The notes: generated by a model not told the origin, from the sequence alone. A stretch of 64,000 nucleotides of DNA from Brevundimonas sp. LM2 (GCF_002002865.1 NZ_CP019508.1:806001-870000), one strand, 5' to 3'; positions 27,007 through 36,295 are shown, numbered from the stretch's first letter. Program-made: numbers and translations.

Positions 27007-27402
27007 TTGACCGGCGCTCCGCTCGAACCCGAAGCGACCCAGCCGGCGCGTATCCATGCGATCCGCGCCGGTTTGCTTTGCCGCTGCCCTCATTGCGGCA
27101 AGGGCCGGCTGTTCGCGGGGTTCCTCAAGGTCGTGGACACCTGCGCCGTGTGCGGGTTCGATTTCACGCGATTGAACACCGGCGACGGGGCCGCGATCTT
27201 CGTCATGCAGATCGCCGGGGGGCTGGTCGTGTTCACGGCCCTGTTCACCGAGATCGCCTATTCGCCGCCCATGTGGGTGCACCTGATCATCTTCCTGCCG
27301 CTGGTTCTGGTCCTGTCGCTGGGACTGATGCGACCGGGCAAGGGCGTGATGATCGCCCTGCAGATGCGCAACAAGGCCGGGCAGGCCAGCCGCGATGACT
27401 GA
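27007..27402 (+). CDS. DUF983 zinc-ribbon membrane protein
   Basis: A 131-residue protein with a C4 zinc ribbon (CPHCGKGRLF and CAVCGFDF) followed by two membrane helices (about 62-82 and 86-108). DUF983 proteins regularly sit in alphaproteobacterial cox operons between subunit III and SURF1, as here, suggesting a role in oxidase biogenesis; not proven. TTG start at 27007, 7 bases after ctaE, with AAGGA upstream. It overlaps the SURF1 start by 8 bases. Confidence 0.9.
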   Translation: MTGAPLEPEATQPARIHAIRAGLLCRCPHCGKGRLFAGFLKVVDTCAVCGFDFTRLNTGDGAAIFVMQIAGGLVVFTALFTEIAYSPPMWVHLIIFLPLVLVLSLGLMRPGKGVMIALQMRNKAGQASRDD

Positions 27403-28114
27403 CGCCCCCGCGGCCCGGGGCCGCTTCCCGCTCCTGCTGACCGTCTTCATCGCGCTGTGCGTCTGCGTCCTGTGCGGATTCGGCGTCTGGCAGGTTCAGC
27501 GACTGCAGTGGAAGGAGGGCCTGATCGATCAGGCCGAGACCGCGGCCGCCCTGCCGCCGGCACCCCTTTCGGAGGTGCTCCAGGCCTCTGACCCGGAGTT
27601 CCGCAAGGCCGTGGTCGTGTGTCGGGGTCTGCCGACGGCTGCTTTCGTCGAGCTCCAGTCCATCCATGACGGCGACCCCGGACGGCGGCTGATCTCGGCC
27701 TGTGTGCCCGAGGGGCAGACCCGGACCTATCTGGTGGACCGGGGCTTCCTGCCGGACGCCGTGACGGCGCGGCCGCGCGTCGTCTCCTCGACTCTCCCCC
27801 TGGCGCTGGCCGTCGAGTTGCGGCGGACCCCGCCCCTCGGGGCGATGGTGCCAGCGCCGTCGCAAGGGCGGTTCTTCGGTCGGGACAATGCGGCGATTGC
27901 GACCGCCCTGGGCGCGGCCGACCCGGCCGAGTTCACGCTCTTCGCGTTGACTTCGGCCAATCCGGAGCTTCCGGCTCTGGTCGCCTCGGCCCCCCCGGCG
28001 GCCTTTTCCAACAACCACCTCGGCTATGCGATCACCTGGTTCGGCCTGGCGCTGGCCCTGATCGGTTTCTATGTGGCCGTCCTGCGTCGTCGCAATCGAA
28101 AGCTCCAACCCTGA
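27395..28114 (+). CDS. SURF1 family oxidase assembly protein
   Basis: A 239-residue inner-membrane protein that helps deliver heme A to subunit I. Membrane helix 1 (LLLTVFIALCVCVLCGFGVW) leads into the SURF1 signature GVWQVQRLQWK; the C-terminal helix carries NNHLGYAITWFGLALALIGF. The periplasmic loop has the VDRGFLP motif. Start overlaps DUF983; stop overlaps the proposed start of the next gene. Confidence 0.95.
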   Translation: MTDAPAARGRFPLLLTVFIALCVCVLCGFGVWQVQRLQWKEGLIDQAETAAALPPAPLSEVLQASDPEFRKAVVVCRGLPTAAFVELQSIHDGDPGRRLISACVPEGQTRTYLVDRGFLPDAVTARPRVVSSTLPLALAVELRRTPPLGAMVPAPSQGRFFGRDNAAIATALGAADPAEFTLFALTSANPELPALVASAPPAAFSNNHLGYAITWFGLALALIGFYVAVLRRRNRKLQP

Positions 28115-29376
28115 CCGCCACGATCCATACCCTCTCCAACGGCGTCCGCATCGTCTGCGATCCCATGCCCGGCCTGCGCACCCTGGCCCTGACCGTCGCG
28201 GTGCGGGGCGGAACGCGGTGGGAAAGCGAGAGCCGGTCTGGCTGGTCCCACCTGCTGGAGCATCTGGTGTTCAAGGGCGCGGCGGACATGGGGGCCCGCG
28301 ACATCGTCGAGCGGATCGAGGCCGAGGGCGGCTCGATCAATGCTGCGACCGGCTACGAGCGCACGAGCTACGAGGTCCGCGCCCTCGACGGGTCCCTGGC
28401 GCTGGCCATGCAGGTGCTGTCGGACCTGGTGTTCCGGCCCAGGCTGGACGCCGCCGAGATCGAGCGCGAGAAGGACGTGGTCGCCCAGGAGATCGCCGAG
28501 GCCTTCGACACCCCCGACGACCATGTGTTCGAGATGGCCCAGACCATGGCCTTCGCCGGCCAGGCGATGGGACGTCCGATCCTGGGGTCGGTCGAGAGCC
28601 TGAAGCCGGTCGACCGGGCCGCGATTGAGGCCTGGCGCGCCCGGCTGTATTCGCCCGACCGGATGGTGGTGGCCGTCTCGGGCGCGGTGGACGAGACCGA
28701 ACTCCTGGCCCTGGCCGAGCGCTGGTTCGGCGACGCCGTGGCCATGCCGGCCGATGCGGCGGAGCCCGCGACCTTCACGGGCGGGGCGGCCACGCTGAGC
28801 CGCAAGATCGAGCAGGCCAACCTGGTGTTCCAGCTGCCCTCCATCCCGGTCCACGATCCGGCCATGCCGGCCATGCGGCTGTTCAGCGAGATTCTGGGCG
28901 GGGGCATGGCGTCGCGCCTGTTCCAGAGCGCCCGCGAGGATCGCGGTCTGGCCTATGCCATCGACGCCTATCACGAGCCCTATGACGACACCGGCGTGCT
29001 GGGCATCTATGCCGGGGCGGCGGCCGACCGCTCGCTGGAGCTGGCTCAGGTCTGCGCCGACGAGCTGCGGGATCTGACCGACAGGGGCCCCACGGACGCC
29101 GAGCTCTCGCGGGCCAAGGCGGTGCTCCGCGGCGGCGTGTGGATCTCGGACGAAAGCCCGGCCAGCCGCGCCGGCCGCAACGCCGCCCAGACCCTGATGT
29201 TCGGTCGACCCGTCGCATCGGACGACACCGTGGCGCGGCTGCAGGCCGTCACGGCCGGCGATCTGCGCGCCGTCGGACAGCGGGTCCTGGCGTCGGGACG
29301 GGCGGCGACAGCCGTGCTGGGTCCCAAGGCGGCGGCCCCGGCCGGTCGCGCCTTCGCGGAACGACTGGTCAACTGA
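28111..29376 (+). CDS. M16 family zinc metallopeptidase
   Basis: About 421 residues, pitrilysin/processing-peptidase type. The inverted zinc motif HLLEHLVFKG lies near the N-terminus, with the second glutamate about 75 residues later (VVAQEIAEAFDTPDDHVFE). The C-terminal half contains LFSEILGGGMASRLFQSARE. The first ATG (28165) would cut off the conserved first strand (TLSNGVRIVCDPMPG). In-frame homologous sequence reaches back to a CTG at 28111, which overlaps the SURF1 stop, so I infer a CTG start. No second M16 subunit is next to it. Confidence 0.9.
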   Translation: MTATIHTLSNGVRIVCDPMPGLRTLALTVAVRGGTRWESESRSGWSHLLEHLVFKGAADMGARDIVERIEAEGGSINAATGYERTSYEVRALDGSLALAMQVLSDLVFRPRLDAAEIEREKDVVAQEIAEAFDTPDDHVFEMAQTMAFAGQAMGRPILGSVESLKPVDRAAIEAWRARLYSPDRMVVAVSGAVDETELLALAERWFGDAVAMPADAAEPATFTGGAATLSRKIEQANLVFQLPSIPVHDPAMPAMRLFSEILGGGMASRLFQSAREDRGLAYAIDAYHEPYDDTGVLGIYAGAAADRSLELAQVCADELRDLTDRGPTDAELSRAKAVLRGGVWISDESPASRAGRNAAQTLMFGRPVASDDTVARLQAVTAGDLRAVGQRVLASGRAATAVLGPKAAAPAGRAFAERLVN

Positions 29377-29401
29377 GCGGCGACCGCGTTAGTCTGTCCC
29401 C

Positions 29402-29998
29402 ATGGCCCTGCTGGACTGGATGACGGATGCGACCGGTCCCGTGGTCGAGGGCCAGGGGGTGCTGCTGCGCCCGCCACGCGCCAGCGACTATCCCGCCTGG
29501 TCGGAGCTGCGCGAAGCGTCCCGCGACTATCTGCAGCCGTGGGAGCCGTCCTGGCCCGACGACGACCTGACCCGGGCGGCCTTTCGCCGTCGGCTGGGCG
29601 TCTATGCCCGGGAAATGGAGCTGGGCCACGCCTGGCCGTTCTTCGTCTTCGATCCACCGGGCCGGACGCTTCAGGGGGCGATCACCCTGTCGAACGTCCG
29701 ACGCGGCGTCGCCGAAACGGGGACGCTCGGCTACTGGATCGGACAGCCCTTCGCGGGGCGAGGCGTCGGAACGGCGGCGGTCAGGGCCATGACGCGCTTC
29801 GCCTTCCAGTCCGCCCGGTTGCACAGGCTGGAGGCGTCCTGCCTGCCGACCAACCTGGCGTCGCGCCGCGTGCTTGAAAAAGCGGGCTTCGTGAAGGAGG
29901 GCGAGGCGCGGGCTTATCTTAAAATTAACGGCGCATGGGCAGATCATGTGCTGTTCGGCCTGGTGTGCGACGACCCCCTCGTGCGAACCCACGCCTGA
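29402..29998 (+). CDS. GNAT acetyltransferase, RimJ/RimL-like
   Basis: A 198-residue cytoplasmic acetyltransferase. The pattern is that of ribosomal-protein N-terminal alanine acetyltransferases: VLLRPPRASDYPAW, YLQPWEPSW, GYWIGQPFAGRGVGTAAV (acetyl-CoA site) and CLPTNLASRRVLEKAGFVKEG. RimJ-like enzymes act on protein N-termini, but other acceptors are common in this family. Start ATG at 29402. It is followed after 7 bases by the c-di-GMP phosphodiesterase gene, the same arrangement suggesting one transcript. Confidence 0.9.
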   Translation: MALLDWMTDATGPVVEGQGVLLRPPRASDYPAWSELREASRDYLQPWEPSWPDDDLTRAAFRRRLGVYAREMELGHAWPFFVFDPPGRTLQGAITLSNVRRGVAETGTLGYWIGQPFAGRGVGTAAVRAMTRFAFQSARLHRLEASCLPTNLASRRVLEKAGFVKEGEARAYLKINGAWADHVLFGLVCDDPLVRTHA

Positions 29999-30005
29999 AG
30001 GACCA

Positions 30006-31682
30006 GTGACCGTTTTGAACCCGCGATCCCGAAGTCTGACCTGGGACGCGACGACCGCGATCGAAGCGCTGGCGGCTGCCGATTCGGCGCTGTGGATCTG
30101 GACCCCTGCCGAAGACTCGATGCGCTTCACCGGCGCGACCCGCTCGCTGGGGCTGGGACCGCTCGCCCCTGACTGTTCCGGCGCCGCCTTCATCGCCCTG
30201 GCCCTGCCGCAGGATCGGTCTCTGGCCGAACGGGTCCTGAAACCGGCCGAGGAGGGCACCGAGGTCGCCGTTCGCCTGCGCATGCGGGGCGCTGAGACCT
30301 GTCTCTGGCGGGGCGTGTGGCTCGAGGATGGTCTGCGCGCCGCCGGGATGGTGGCGATGGAGACCAAGATCGCGGGGTCGGACAAGGATCTGCTGACCGG
30401 CCTGCTCGACCGCCGGACCTTCCTCGCGCGCGTGACCGAGACCCTCACCGCGCCGGGCGAATATGACATGGTCGTCGCCGACATCGATCGGCTGCGTCGA
30501 CTGAACGAGGCCCTGGGCCACGATCGGACCGACATGGTGATCTCCGCCCTGGGGTCGCGGATGTCGGCCGCCTTCGCCAACGAGGCCTCGCCGGCGCGGA
30601 TCGGCGAGGACGAGTTCGCCGCGATCGTGCCGCGCGGCCTCGGCAACGCCGCGGACCGGCTGCGCGAGGCATTGGAACAGCCGCTGCGCGTGGCGGGCTT
30701 TGATATCTACCCGACCGTCTCCATCGGCGCCGTGACCTGCGAGGGTGGACCAGACGCCCCTGATGCGGCCGAACTGCTGCGCCGGGTCGAGCTGGCCGTC
30801 GGGTCGGCCAAGAAACTGGGTCGGAGCGGGGTGGCCGTCTATGGCCGGGCGCTGGAAAGCGACAGCCTGAGTCGGCTGGCGCTTGAAGCCGATCTCAGGA
30901 ACGCATTCGTCCGGGGCGAGATCGAGCCCTTCTACCAACCCATCGTGAACCTCAACACCGGCGCGGTGGCGGGGTTCGAGGCCCTGGCGCGCTGGCGCCA
31001 TCCCAAGCGGGGCCTGGTGCCGCCGGACGAGTTCCTGGGACTGGCCGACGAGATGGGCCTGATGAACGAACTGGGTCTGATGATGATGACCCAGTCGGCG
31101 CGCCAACTGGCGGACTGGCTGCAGCGCCATCCGATGGCCGGGAAACTGTTCTGCAGTGTGAACCTGTCCGTCGGCGAGATCGAACGCCCCAATCTGATCG
31201 AGGACGTGGCCCGGGTCATCCGCGAAACCGGCCTGCCCAAGGGGGCGCTGAAGCTCGAGGTCACCGAGGGCGACATCATGCGCGACACGGCGTCCGCCGC
31301 CGTGATCCTGCAGAAGCTGAAGGACGTCGGGGCCTCTTTGGCCCTCGACGATTTCGGCACGGGCTTCTCGTCGCTCAGCTACCTGGCCCGGCTGCCTTTC
31401 GATACGCTGAAGATCGACCGCTATTTCGTCCTGACGATGAACAAGGACGAGGGCTCGGCCAAGATCGTCAAATCGGTGGTCAACCTCGGCCGCGACCTGT
31501 CGCTGGAGGTGGTGGCCGAGGGGGTCGAGAACGCGACCCTGGCCAAGCTGCTGCTCGACGCCCAGTGCCATTACGGCCAGGGCTTCGGCTATGCGCCCGC
31601 CCTGCCGGCCCAGGAGGCCGAGGTCTATCTGAACGAAAGCCTGTCGGACGGGGCCGCGCCGCTGAAGGCGCGCTCGGCCTAG
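30006..31682 (+). CDS. pdeA: c-di-GMP phosphodiesterase, PdeA-like (GEDEF-EAL)
   Basis: A 558-residue protein: an N-terminal PAS-like sensor (about 1-120), a degenerate GGDEF domain with GEDEF (about 200-204) and GHDRTD in place of GHxxGD, and an EAL domain with EAL at about 325-327. The EAL residues are retained (QPIV, EVTEGD, DDFGTGFSSLSYL, KIDRYF, AEGVE), so hydrolysis of c-di-GMP is expected. In Caulobacter crescentus the GEDEF-EAL protein PdeA (CC3396) is GTP-activated and lies near the cox genes, so orthology is likely. The C-terminus is KARSA, not the RG end reported for ClpXP recognition. GTG start at 30006. Confidence 0.85.
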   Translation: MTVLNPRSRSLTWDATTAIEALAAADSALWIWTPAEDSMRFTGATRSLGLGPLAPDCSGAAFIALALPQDRSLAERVLKPAEEGTEVAVRLRMRGAETCLWRGVWLEDGLRAAGMVAMETKIAGSDKDLLTGLLDRRTFLARVTETLTAPGEYDMVVADIDRLRRLNEALGHDRTDMVISALGSRMSAAFANEASPARIGEDEFAAIVPRGLGNAADRLREALEQPLRVAGFDIYPTVSIGAVTCEGGPDAPDAAELLRRVELAVGSAKKLGRSGVAVYGRALESDSLSRLALEADLRNAFVRGEIEPFYQPIVNLNTGAVAGFEALARWRHPKRGLVPPDEFLGLADEMGLMNELGLMMMTQSARQLADWLQRHPMAGKLFCSVNLSVGEIERPNLIEDVARVIRETGLPKGALKLEVTEGDIMRDTASAAVILQKLKDVGASLALDDFGTGFSSLSYLARLPFDTLKIDRYFVLTMNKDEGSAKIVKSVVNLGRDLSLEVVAEGVENATLAKLLLDAQCHYGQGFGYAPALPAQEAEVYLNESLSDGAAPLKARSA

Positions 31683-32248
31683 GCCCGGCCGCTCTGGCTG
31701 GACAGCCGGGCCGCATCGACCCCGATCCCGGCCAGGGCGCGGCTCCATTTGGTCTCGAAGTCGGTGTCGAACAGCAGGTCCAGATCCGGCTCGGCGGTCA
31801 ACCAGACATTGTCGGCCAGTTCCTCTTCCAGCTGACCGTCCCCCCAGCCGGCATAGCCCAGAACCAGGACGGCGCGCCGGGGCCCGACATGACGGTCGGT
31901 CATGGCCGCCAGCGCCTCGCGCGTGGCGGTCAGGGCCAGGCCTTCGGTGACGGGGGCGGAGCTGTCGTGCACGGTCCAGTCGTCGCTGTGCAGGACGAAG
32001 CCGCGTTCGCGTTCGACCGGACCTCCGATCAGGACGGGCGTCTCTGCGGTGTGCGCCGGGGCGGGCACGTCGAGCTTGCCCAGGACGCTGTTCAGGGTCA
32101 CGCCGGGCGCGGGACGATCGATGCGCAACCCCATGGCATGATCGGGGCCGTGGGCGCAGACGAGGATCACCGCGTGCTCGAATCGCGGGTCGCCGATGCC
32201 GGGCATGGCCACGAGCAGACGGCCGGCGAGGGACTGGAAATCGATCAT
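31679..32248 (-). CDS. YqgE/AlgH family protein
   Basis: A 189-residue cytoplasmic protein of the UPF0301 family. Conserved stretches: LAGRLLVAMPGIGDPRFEHAV, GLRIDRPAPGVTL, TPVLIGGPVERERGFVLHS, and LVLGYAGWGDGQLEEEL. AlgH in Pseudomonas affects alginate production, but the biochemical role is unknown. Its stop shares the palindrome CTAG with the convergent pdeA gene. Confidence 0.95.
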   Translation of the reverse strand: MIDFQSLAGRLLVAMPGIGDPRFEHAVILVCAHGPDHAMGLRIDRPAPGVTLNSVLGKLDVPAPAHTAETPVLIGGPVERERGFVLHSDDWTVHDSSAPVTEGLALTATREALAAMTDRHVGPRRAVLVLGYAGWGDGQLEEELADNVWLTAEPDLDLLFDTDFETKWSRALAGIGVDAARLSSQSGRA

Positions 32249-32378
32249 GGGCGAATGATCGGGTGCAACCCGGCTCGGCGCAAGGTGCGGACCTATGATC
32301 TCGCTTGGCGCAACGCCCTGCGCCGACTACAGGACGGGCATCGGGCGCATGCCGCCGTCCTGTCTCGGAGATTTCCTC

Positions 32379-32864
32379 ATGACCATCCAGATCGGTGAAC
32401 GCCTTCCTCACGCTGTCCTGATGACGCCGACACCGGATGGTCCGCGGCCGGTCCAGACGGAAGAGTTCTTCAAGGGCAAGACGGTGGCGCTGTTCGCCGT
32501 CCCCGGGGCCTTCACCCCGACCTGCTCGGCCCGGCATCTGCCCGGCTTCGTCGACAACAAGGCGGCTCTGGCCGACAAGGGCGTGGACGTCATCGCCTGC
32601 CTGTCCGTCAACGACGCCTTCGTGATGAAGGCCTGGGCCGAGAGCCAGAGCCTGACCGAGGCCGACGTGGTCATGCTGGCCGACGGCAGCGGCGACTTCA
32701 CCCGCACCCTGGGCCTGGTGCTCGATGCCCGCGGTTTCGGCATGGGCGAGCGGTCGCAGCGCTATTCGATGCTGGTCCGGGACGGTGTGGTCGAGCAACT
32801 GAACATCGAGCAGGGCGGCGAGTTCAAGGTGTCCTCGGCCGAGCATCTGCTCGCCCAGCTGTAG
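32379..32864 (+). CDS. Peroxiredoxin, Prx5 type
   Basis: A 161-residue thiol peroxidase. The peroxidatic cysteine is in PGAFTPTCSARHLPGF (about residue 48), the Prx5/type II motif; the active-site arginine is in the GERSQRYS region. It would reduce hydrogen and alkyl hydroperoxides, using glutaredoxin or thioredoxin. The ATG at 32379 has GGAG 9 bases upstream and gives the expected MTIQIGERLP start. It is convergent with the hybrid kinase gene. Confidence 0.94.
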   Translation: MTIQIGERLPHAVLMTPTPDGPRPVQTEEFFKGKTVALFAVPGAFTPTCSARHLPGFVDNKAALADKGVDVIACLSVNDAFVMKAWAESQSLTEADVVMLADGSGDFTRTLGLVLDARGFGMGERSQRYSMLVRDGVVEQLNIEQGGEFKVSSAEHLLAQL

Positions 32865-32900
32865 GTGACGCGGCGAAGGTCACCGCGGTGACCTTCGCGC

Positions 32901-34826
32901 TCAGGCGGCGACGAAGTCCGCCTCGGCCGACGCATCGGTGTCGCCGGCCGTCAGCACCTGGTCGAGCGCTGCCAGCAGCGTGGCCGGCGTCAGGGGCTTG
33001 GAGACGAAATAGTTCATGCCCGCGGCCGTGCAGGCGGCGATGTCTTCGGCCGACGTGTCGGCGGTCACGGCGATGACCGGAACCTTCGCGTTCCGACCGC
33101 CCCCGGCCCGCAGGCGACGGGTGGTCTCGCGCCCATCCAGTTCCGGCATCCGAACATCCATGAAGACGACGTCGAACAGGGCGGTCTCGCACTGGGCGAG
33201 CGCGATCAGGCCATCGGCCGCGGTCGCGATATCGCAACCCAGCGGTGCGAGGATCAGCTCGATGGCCCGACGGTTGATGTCGTGATCGTCGACGACCAGG
33301 ATGCGAAGGGGCCGATCCTCGGACTCTTCGTCGATGGTGCCAAGCTCGGCCGGCGTTCGGGTCTCCGGCGTCGCGACCGGCGGGGGGGCGGGTGACGCGG
33401 CGGCAGGATCGGCGAGGGGGGCCCTGTTCGCACGGGGGGCGAGGCTGCGCAGGATGTCGCCGCGGCCGTCTTCGCTCAGGGGCGAGGCAACCAGGGCGTT
33501 CGCGTTTCCCTGTGGCATCATCAGGGACAGGGTGAAGGCCGCGCCGGCACCCTTGTGGCTGCGGGCCGTCAGGCGTCCGCCCATGAGCTGGGCCAGATCG
33601 CGGCTGATCGACAGACCCAGCCCCGTCCCCCCATGTCGGGCGGACACCCCTTCGGCCGTCTGATCGAACGGGGTGAACAGCCGGTCCAGCTGATCGGCCG
33701 TCATGCCCGGCCCGGTATCGGCGACCTCGATCAGCACGGCATAGTGTCCCGGTTCTTCCACCCAGGCCTTCAGCCGCAGCGTGATCGATCCCTTCGACGT
33801 GAACTTGACGGCGTTCGAGATCAGATTGTTCAGAACCTGGCGCATGCGGATCGGATCGCCGCGGACGCTGGCGGGGACGCTGGAGGCCCCTTCCAGACCC
33901 AGGGCCAGGCCCTTGTTCCGGGCTTCGCCCTGCCAGAACATCACGGTCTGGGCGATCAGGCTGCGCAGGTTGAAATCGACCACCTCGACCGTCATGCGCC
34001 CGGCCCCAAGTTTGGCGTGATCGAGCAGGTCGTCGAGCAGGGCCTTCATCATGATGCCGGCGTCGGTGATCAGGGCGGCCTGATTGCGGGCCGCCCCGTC
34101 GACCGCGCCGCGTTCCAGCTCGGCCGCGCCCGTCATGATGGCGCTGATGGGGGTGCGCAGGTCGTGGCCCACGGCGGCCAGGAAGGCCTGGCGACTGGCC
34201 ATGGCGGCCTCGGCCTCGGCCCGCCGCCGGTCCGCATCCAGACGGGCGGCTGTTTCAGCCTCGGCAGCGCGGTCGATGTGCTTCCAGGTGGACAGGCAAT
34301 AGGCCCCGAAGACCGCGAAGGCGACGCAGACGGCCGTGACGAAGGCGGGCGAGGCTCCGTACCAGGCCATCCAGAACGGCATGGAGAGCATGTAGAGGAA
34401 ATGCGGCGTGGTGGTCACGAACAGCACAAGGCGCGATCGGGGTGAGTTCAGGGTCCCGTAGATCGCACCGGAGACGCAGAGGATCGCCGCGCAGACGCCC
34501 CCCATCGGCCCGCCCAAATGCCACAGCGGGATGGAAAGACTGCCGAACAGGGCTGCATTAAGAAACAGCAGGCACCAGGCCACAGCGGTTCTCAACCGCC
34601 CCATCTTTTCGGTCCGGCCGCTGGTGATCGGCGAGAAGATCGCCAGGTCCAGCCCTTGAACCACGAAATAGAGCGCGACCCAGGCCGCGCTGAAGGCCCA
34701 GCCGAAGATCGGGGCGAAAATCATGGCGGTGGCGGCGCCCATGCCCAGCCGCTGGAGCAGGGCGCGTCGGCGGCGGCGCACGGCGGGTGCCCAGCCTGGA
34801 GACGCTTCTGTTCTGGCCTCCGACAT
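32901..34826 (-). CDS. Hybrid sensor histidine kinase/response regulator
   Basis: About 641 residues. Several membrane helices in the first 185 residues form an integral-membrane sensor without a large periplasmic domain. Then a coiled-coil linker (EAETAARLDADRRRAEAEAA), HisKA with GHDLRTP (H at about 221), and HATPase with NLISNAVKF, DTGPGM and GGTGLGLSIS. After a proline-rich linker follows a receiver domain, phospho-acceptor D at about 557 in VVFMDVRMPELDG, with the conserved lysine in FVSKPLTP. A TTG 36 bases upstream could extend it. Signal and target unknown. Confidence 0.93.
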   Translation of the reverse strand: MSEARTEASPGWAPAVRRRRRALLQRLGMGAATAMIFAPIFGWAFSAAWVALYFVVQGLDLAIFSPITSGRTEKMGRLRTAVAWCLLFLNAALFGSLSIPLWHLGGPMGGVCAAILCVSGAIYGTLNSPRSRLVLFVTTTPHFLYMLSMPFWMAWYGASPAFVTAVCVAFAVFGAYCLSTWKHIDRAAEAETAARLDADRRRAEAEAAMASRQAFLAAVGHDLRTPISAIMTGAAELERGAVDGAARNQAALITDAGIMMKALLDDLLDHAKLGAGRMTVEVVDFNLRSLIAQTVMFWQGEARNKGLALGLEGASSVPASVRGDPIRMRQVLNNLISNAVKFTSKGSITLRLKAWVEEPGHYAVLIEVADTGPGMTADQLDRLFTPFDQTAEGVSARHGGTGLGLSISRDLAQLMGGRLTARSHKGAGAAFTLSLMMPQGNANALVASPLSEDGRGDILRSLAPRANRAPLADPAAASPAPPPVATPETRTPAELGTIDEESEDRPLRILVVDDHDINRRAIELILAPLGCDIATAADGLIALAQCETALFDVVFMDVRMPELDGRETTRRLRAGGGRNAKVPVIAVTADTSAEDIAACTAAGMNYFVSKPLTPATLLAALDQVLTAGDTDASAEADFVAA

Positions 34827-34895
34827 GTACACCCCGACGACTGGCGGTGTTCGTCCCGCCAAGCTCCAGAATGGCAGATCGGGACTAACGCTCCG

Positions 34896-35927
34896 TCAAC
34901 GGGCGCGGCCGACGGCCTCGGTGACTGTGGAAAATCCGTCGGCGCGCAGCCGGGCCGCCAGGTCGCGCTTGATCGCCCCGACCAGGGCGGGGCCTTCATA
35001 GATCAGGGCCGAATAGATCTGGATCGCCGAGGCCCCGGCCCGGATCCGTTCATAGGCGTCCCCGCCCGAGGCGATGCCGCCGACGCCGATCAGCGGCAGC
35101 CGATCTTCGGCGGCCTCGGCGGCATGTCGCAGGGCCGCCAGCGCCAGGGTCTTCAACGGCGCGCCGGACAGGCCGCCCGCCTCCGCCCGGTCCCCGGATC
35201 TCAGGGTCTGGGGCCGGTCCAGGGTGGTGTTGGAGACGATCAGGGCATCGATGCGGTGGGCCAGGGCCGCCTCGACGATCATGGCGATCTCGGCCGCCGT
35301 CAGGTCCGGCGCGATCTTCAGGAACACCGGTGCCGGCGTGTTCCGCGCCTCTGCCACCCGCCCCAGCAGATCGTCCAGCGCCGCGCGTCCCTGAAGGGCG
35401 CGGAGACCGGGCGTGTTGGGCGAGGAGATGTTGACGGTGAAATAGTCGGCGAGCCCGGCCAGGCGACGCAGGCCGGTGACATAATCGGCCGCGCGATCTT
35501 CGGTGTCCTTGTTGGCTCCCAGATTGGCCCCGACGATCGCCTGGGCCGGTCGGTGCGACAGATGCCCGGCGAAGGCGTCGAGCCCGTCGTTGTTGAAGCC
35601 CATCCGGTTGATGATCGCCCGATCCGAGGTCAACCGGAACAGCCGTGGCCTGGGATTGCCAGGCTGGGCGAGCGGCGTGACCGAGCCGCATTCAAGAAAG
35701 CCGAAACCCAGGCGCGACAGGCCGGCCAGAGCCTCCGCATTCTTGTCGAGACCCGCCGCCAGTCCGATCGGATTCGGCAGGCTCAGCCCCGCCAGGCGGG
35801 TGGCCAGAACGGGGTCGTCGGACGCGGGGCGGGGGAGCGGCGCATGCTTCAGCGCCGCGATGGCCAGGCCATGCGCCGTCTCCGGCTCCAGCAGCCGAAG
35901 CGCGGCCGCGCCGAGATTGCGGATCAC
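34896..35927 (-). CDS. pyrD: Dihydroorotate dehydrogenase (quinone), class 2
   Basis: A 343-residue membrane-associated flavoenzyme that oxidises dihydroorotate with ubiquinone in pyrimidine synthesis. The class 2 N-terminal amphipathic helix region is present (RNLGAAALRLLEPETAHGLAI). FMN and substrate motifs: GLAAGLDKNAEAL, GFLECGSVTP, RMGFNNDG, NISSPNTPGLR (catalytic serine), SNTTLDRP, and GVGGIASGGDAY. GTG start at 35927 overlaps the DUF952 stop. It is the last gene of a four-gene operon running from 37564. Confidence 0.97.
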   Translation of the reverse strand: MIRNLGAAALRLLEPETAHGLAIAALKHAPLPRPASDDPVLATRLAGLSLPNPIGLAAGLDKNAEALAGLSRLGFGFLECGSVTPLAQPGNPRPRLFRLTSDRAIINRMGFNNDGLDAFAGHLSHRPAQAIVGANLGANKDTEDRAADYVTGLRRLAGLADYFTVNISSPNTPGLRALQGRAALDDLLGRVAEARNTPAPVFLKIAPDLTAAEIAMIVEAALAHRIDALIVSNTTLDRPQTLRSGDRAEAGGLSGAPLKTLALAALRHAAEAAEDRLPLIGVGGIASGGDAYERIRAGASAIQIYSALIYEGPALVGAIKRDLAARLRADGFSTVTEAVGRAR

Positions 35928-36295
35928 GCCGACGGCTCCGGGTCGGCGAACACGAACCGGCCTTCGGGCGAAACGGCGCAGGCGCGCGCCGAGGTCACGG
36001 CCCCGGTCGGCAGGGAGCCATAGAGGTGCGGAAACAGGGCCCCGCCTCGGGAGGGTTCCCAGACCAACTCGTCGCCGACCTGGTCCAAGTCGACGCTCAG
36101 CAGCATCAGGTCGGTCTGACCGGCGTAATGTTTCTCGGCGGTGGTGGACAGCTGGTCCGCCGTCGACATGTGGATGTAGCCGTCGGCGAGATCGACGGCC
36201 GAACCGTCGTAGGTTCCCTCGCTCACGGCGCGCCGCCACTCCGCCGCGGCGATGATCTTGAAGGCGACGGATGGGGCTTCCGCGGGTTCGGTCAA
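35924..36295 (-). CDS. DUF952 family protein
   Basis: A 123-residue cytoplasmic protein of the DUF952 family. Conserved pattern: FKIIAAAEWRRAVSEGTYDG, DLADGYIHMSTADQL, VDLDQVGDELVWEPSRGG and FPHLYGSLP. Function unknown; the fold has been compared with ADP-ribosyl-handling proteins but I see no basis to assign one. TTG start at 36295 overlaps the phosphatase stop; its stop overlaps the pyrD start, so translation is coupled on both sides. Confidence 0.92.
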   Translation of the reverse strand: MTEPAEAPSVAFKIIAAAEWRRAVSEGTYDGSAVDLADGYIHMSTADQLSTTAEKHYAGQTDLMLLSVDLDQVGDELVWEPSRGGALFPHLYGSLPTGAVTSARACAVSPEGRFVFADPEPSA

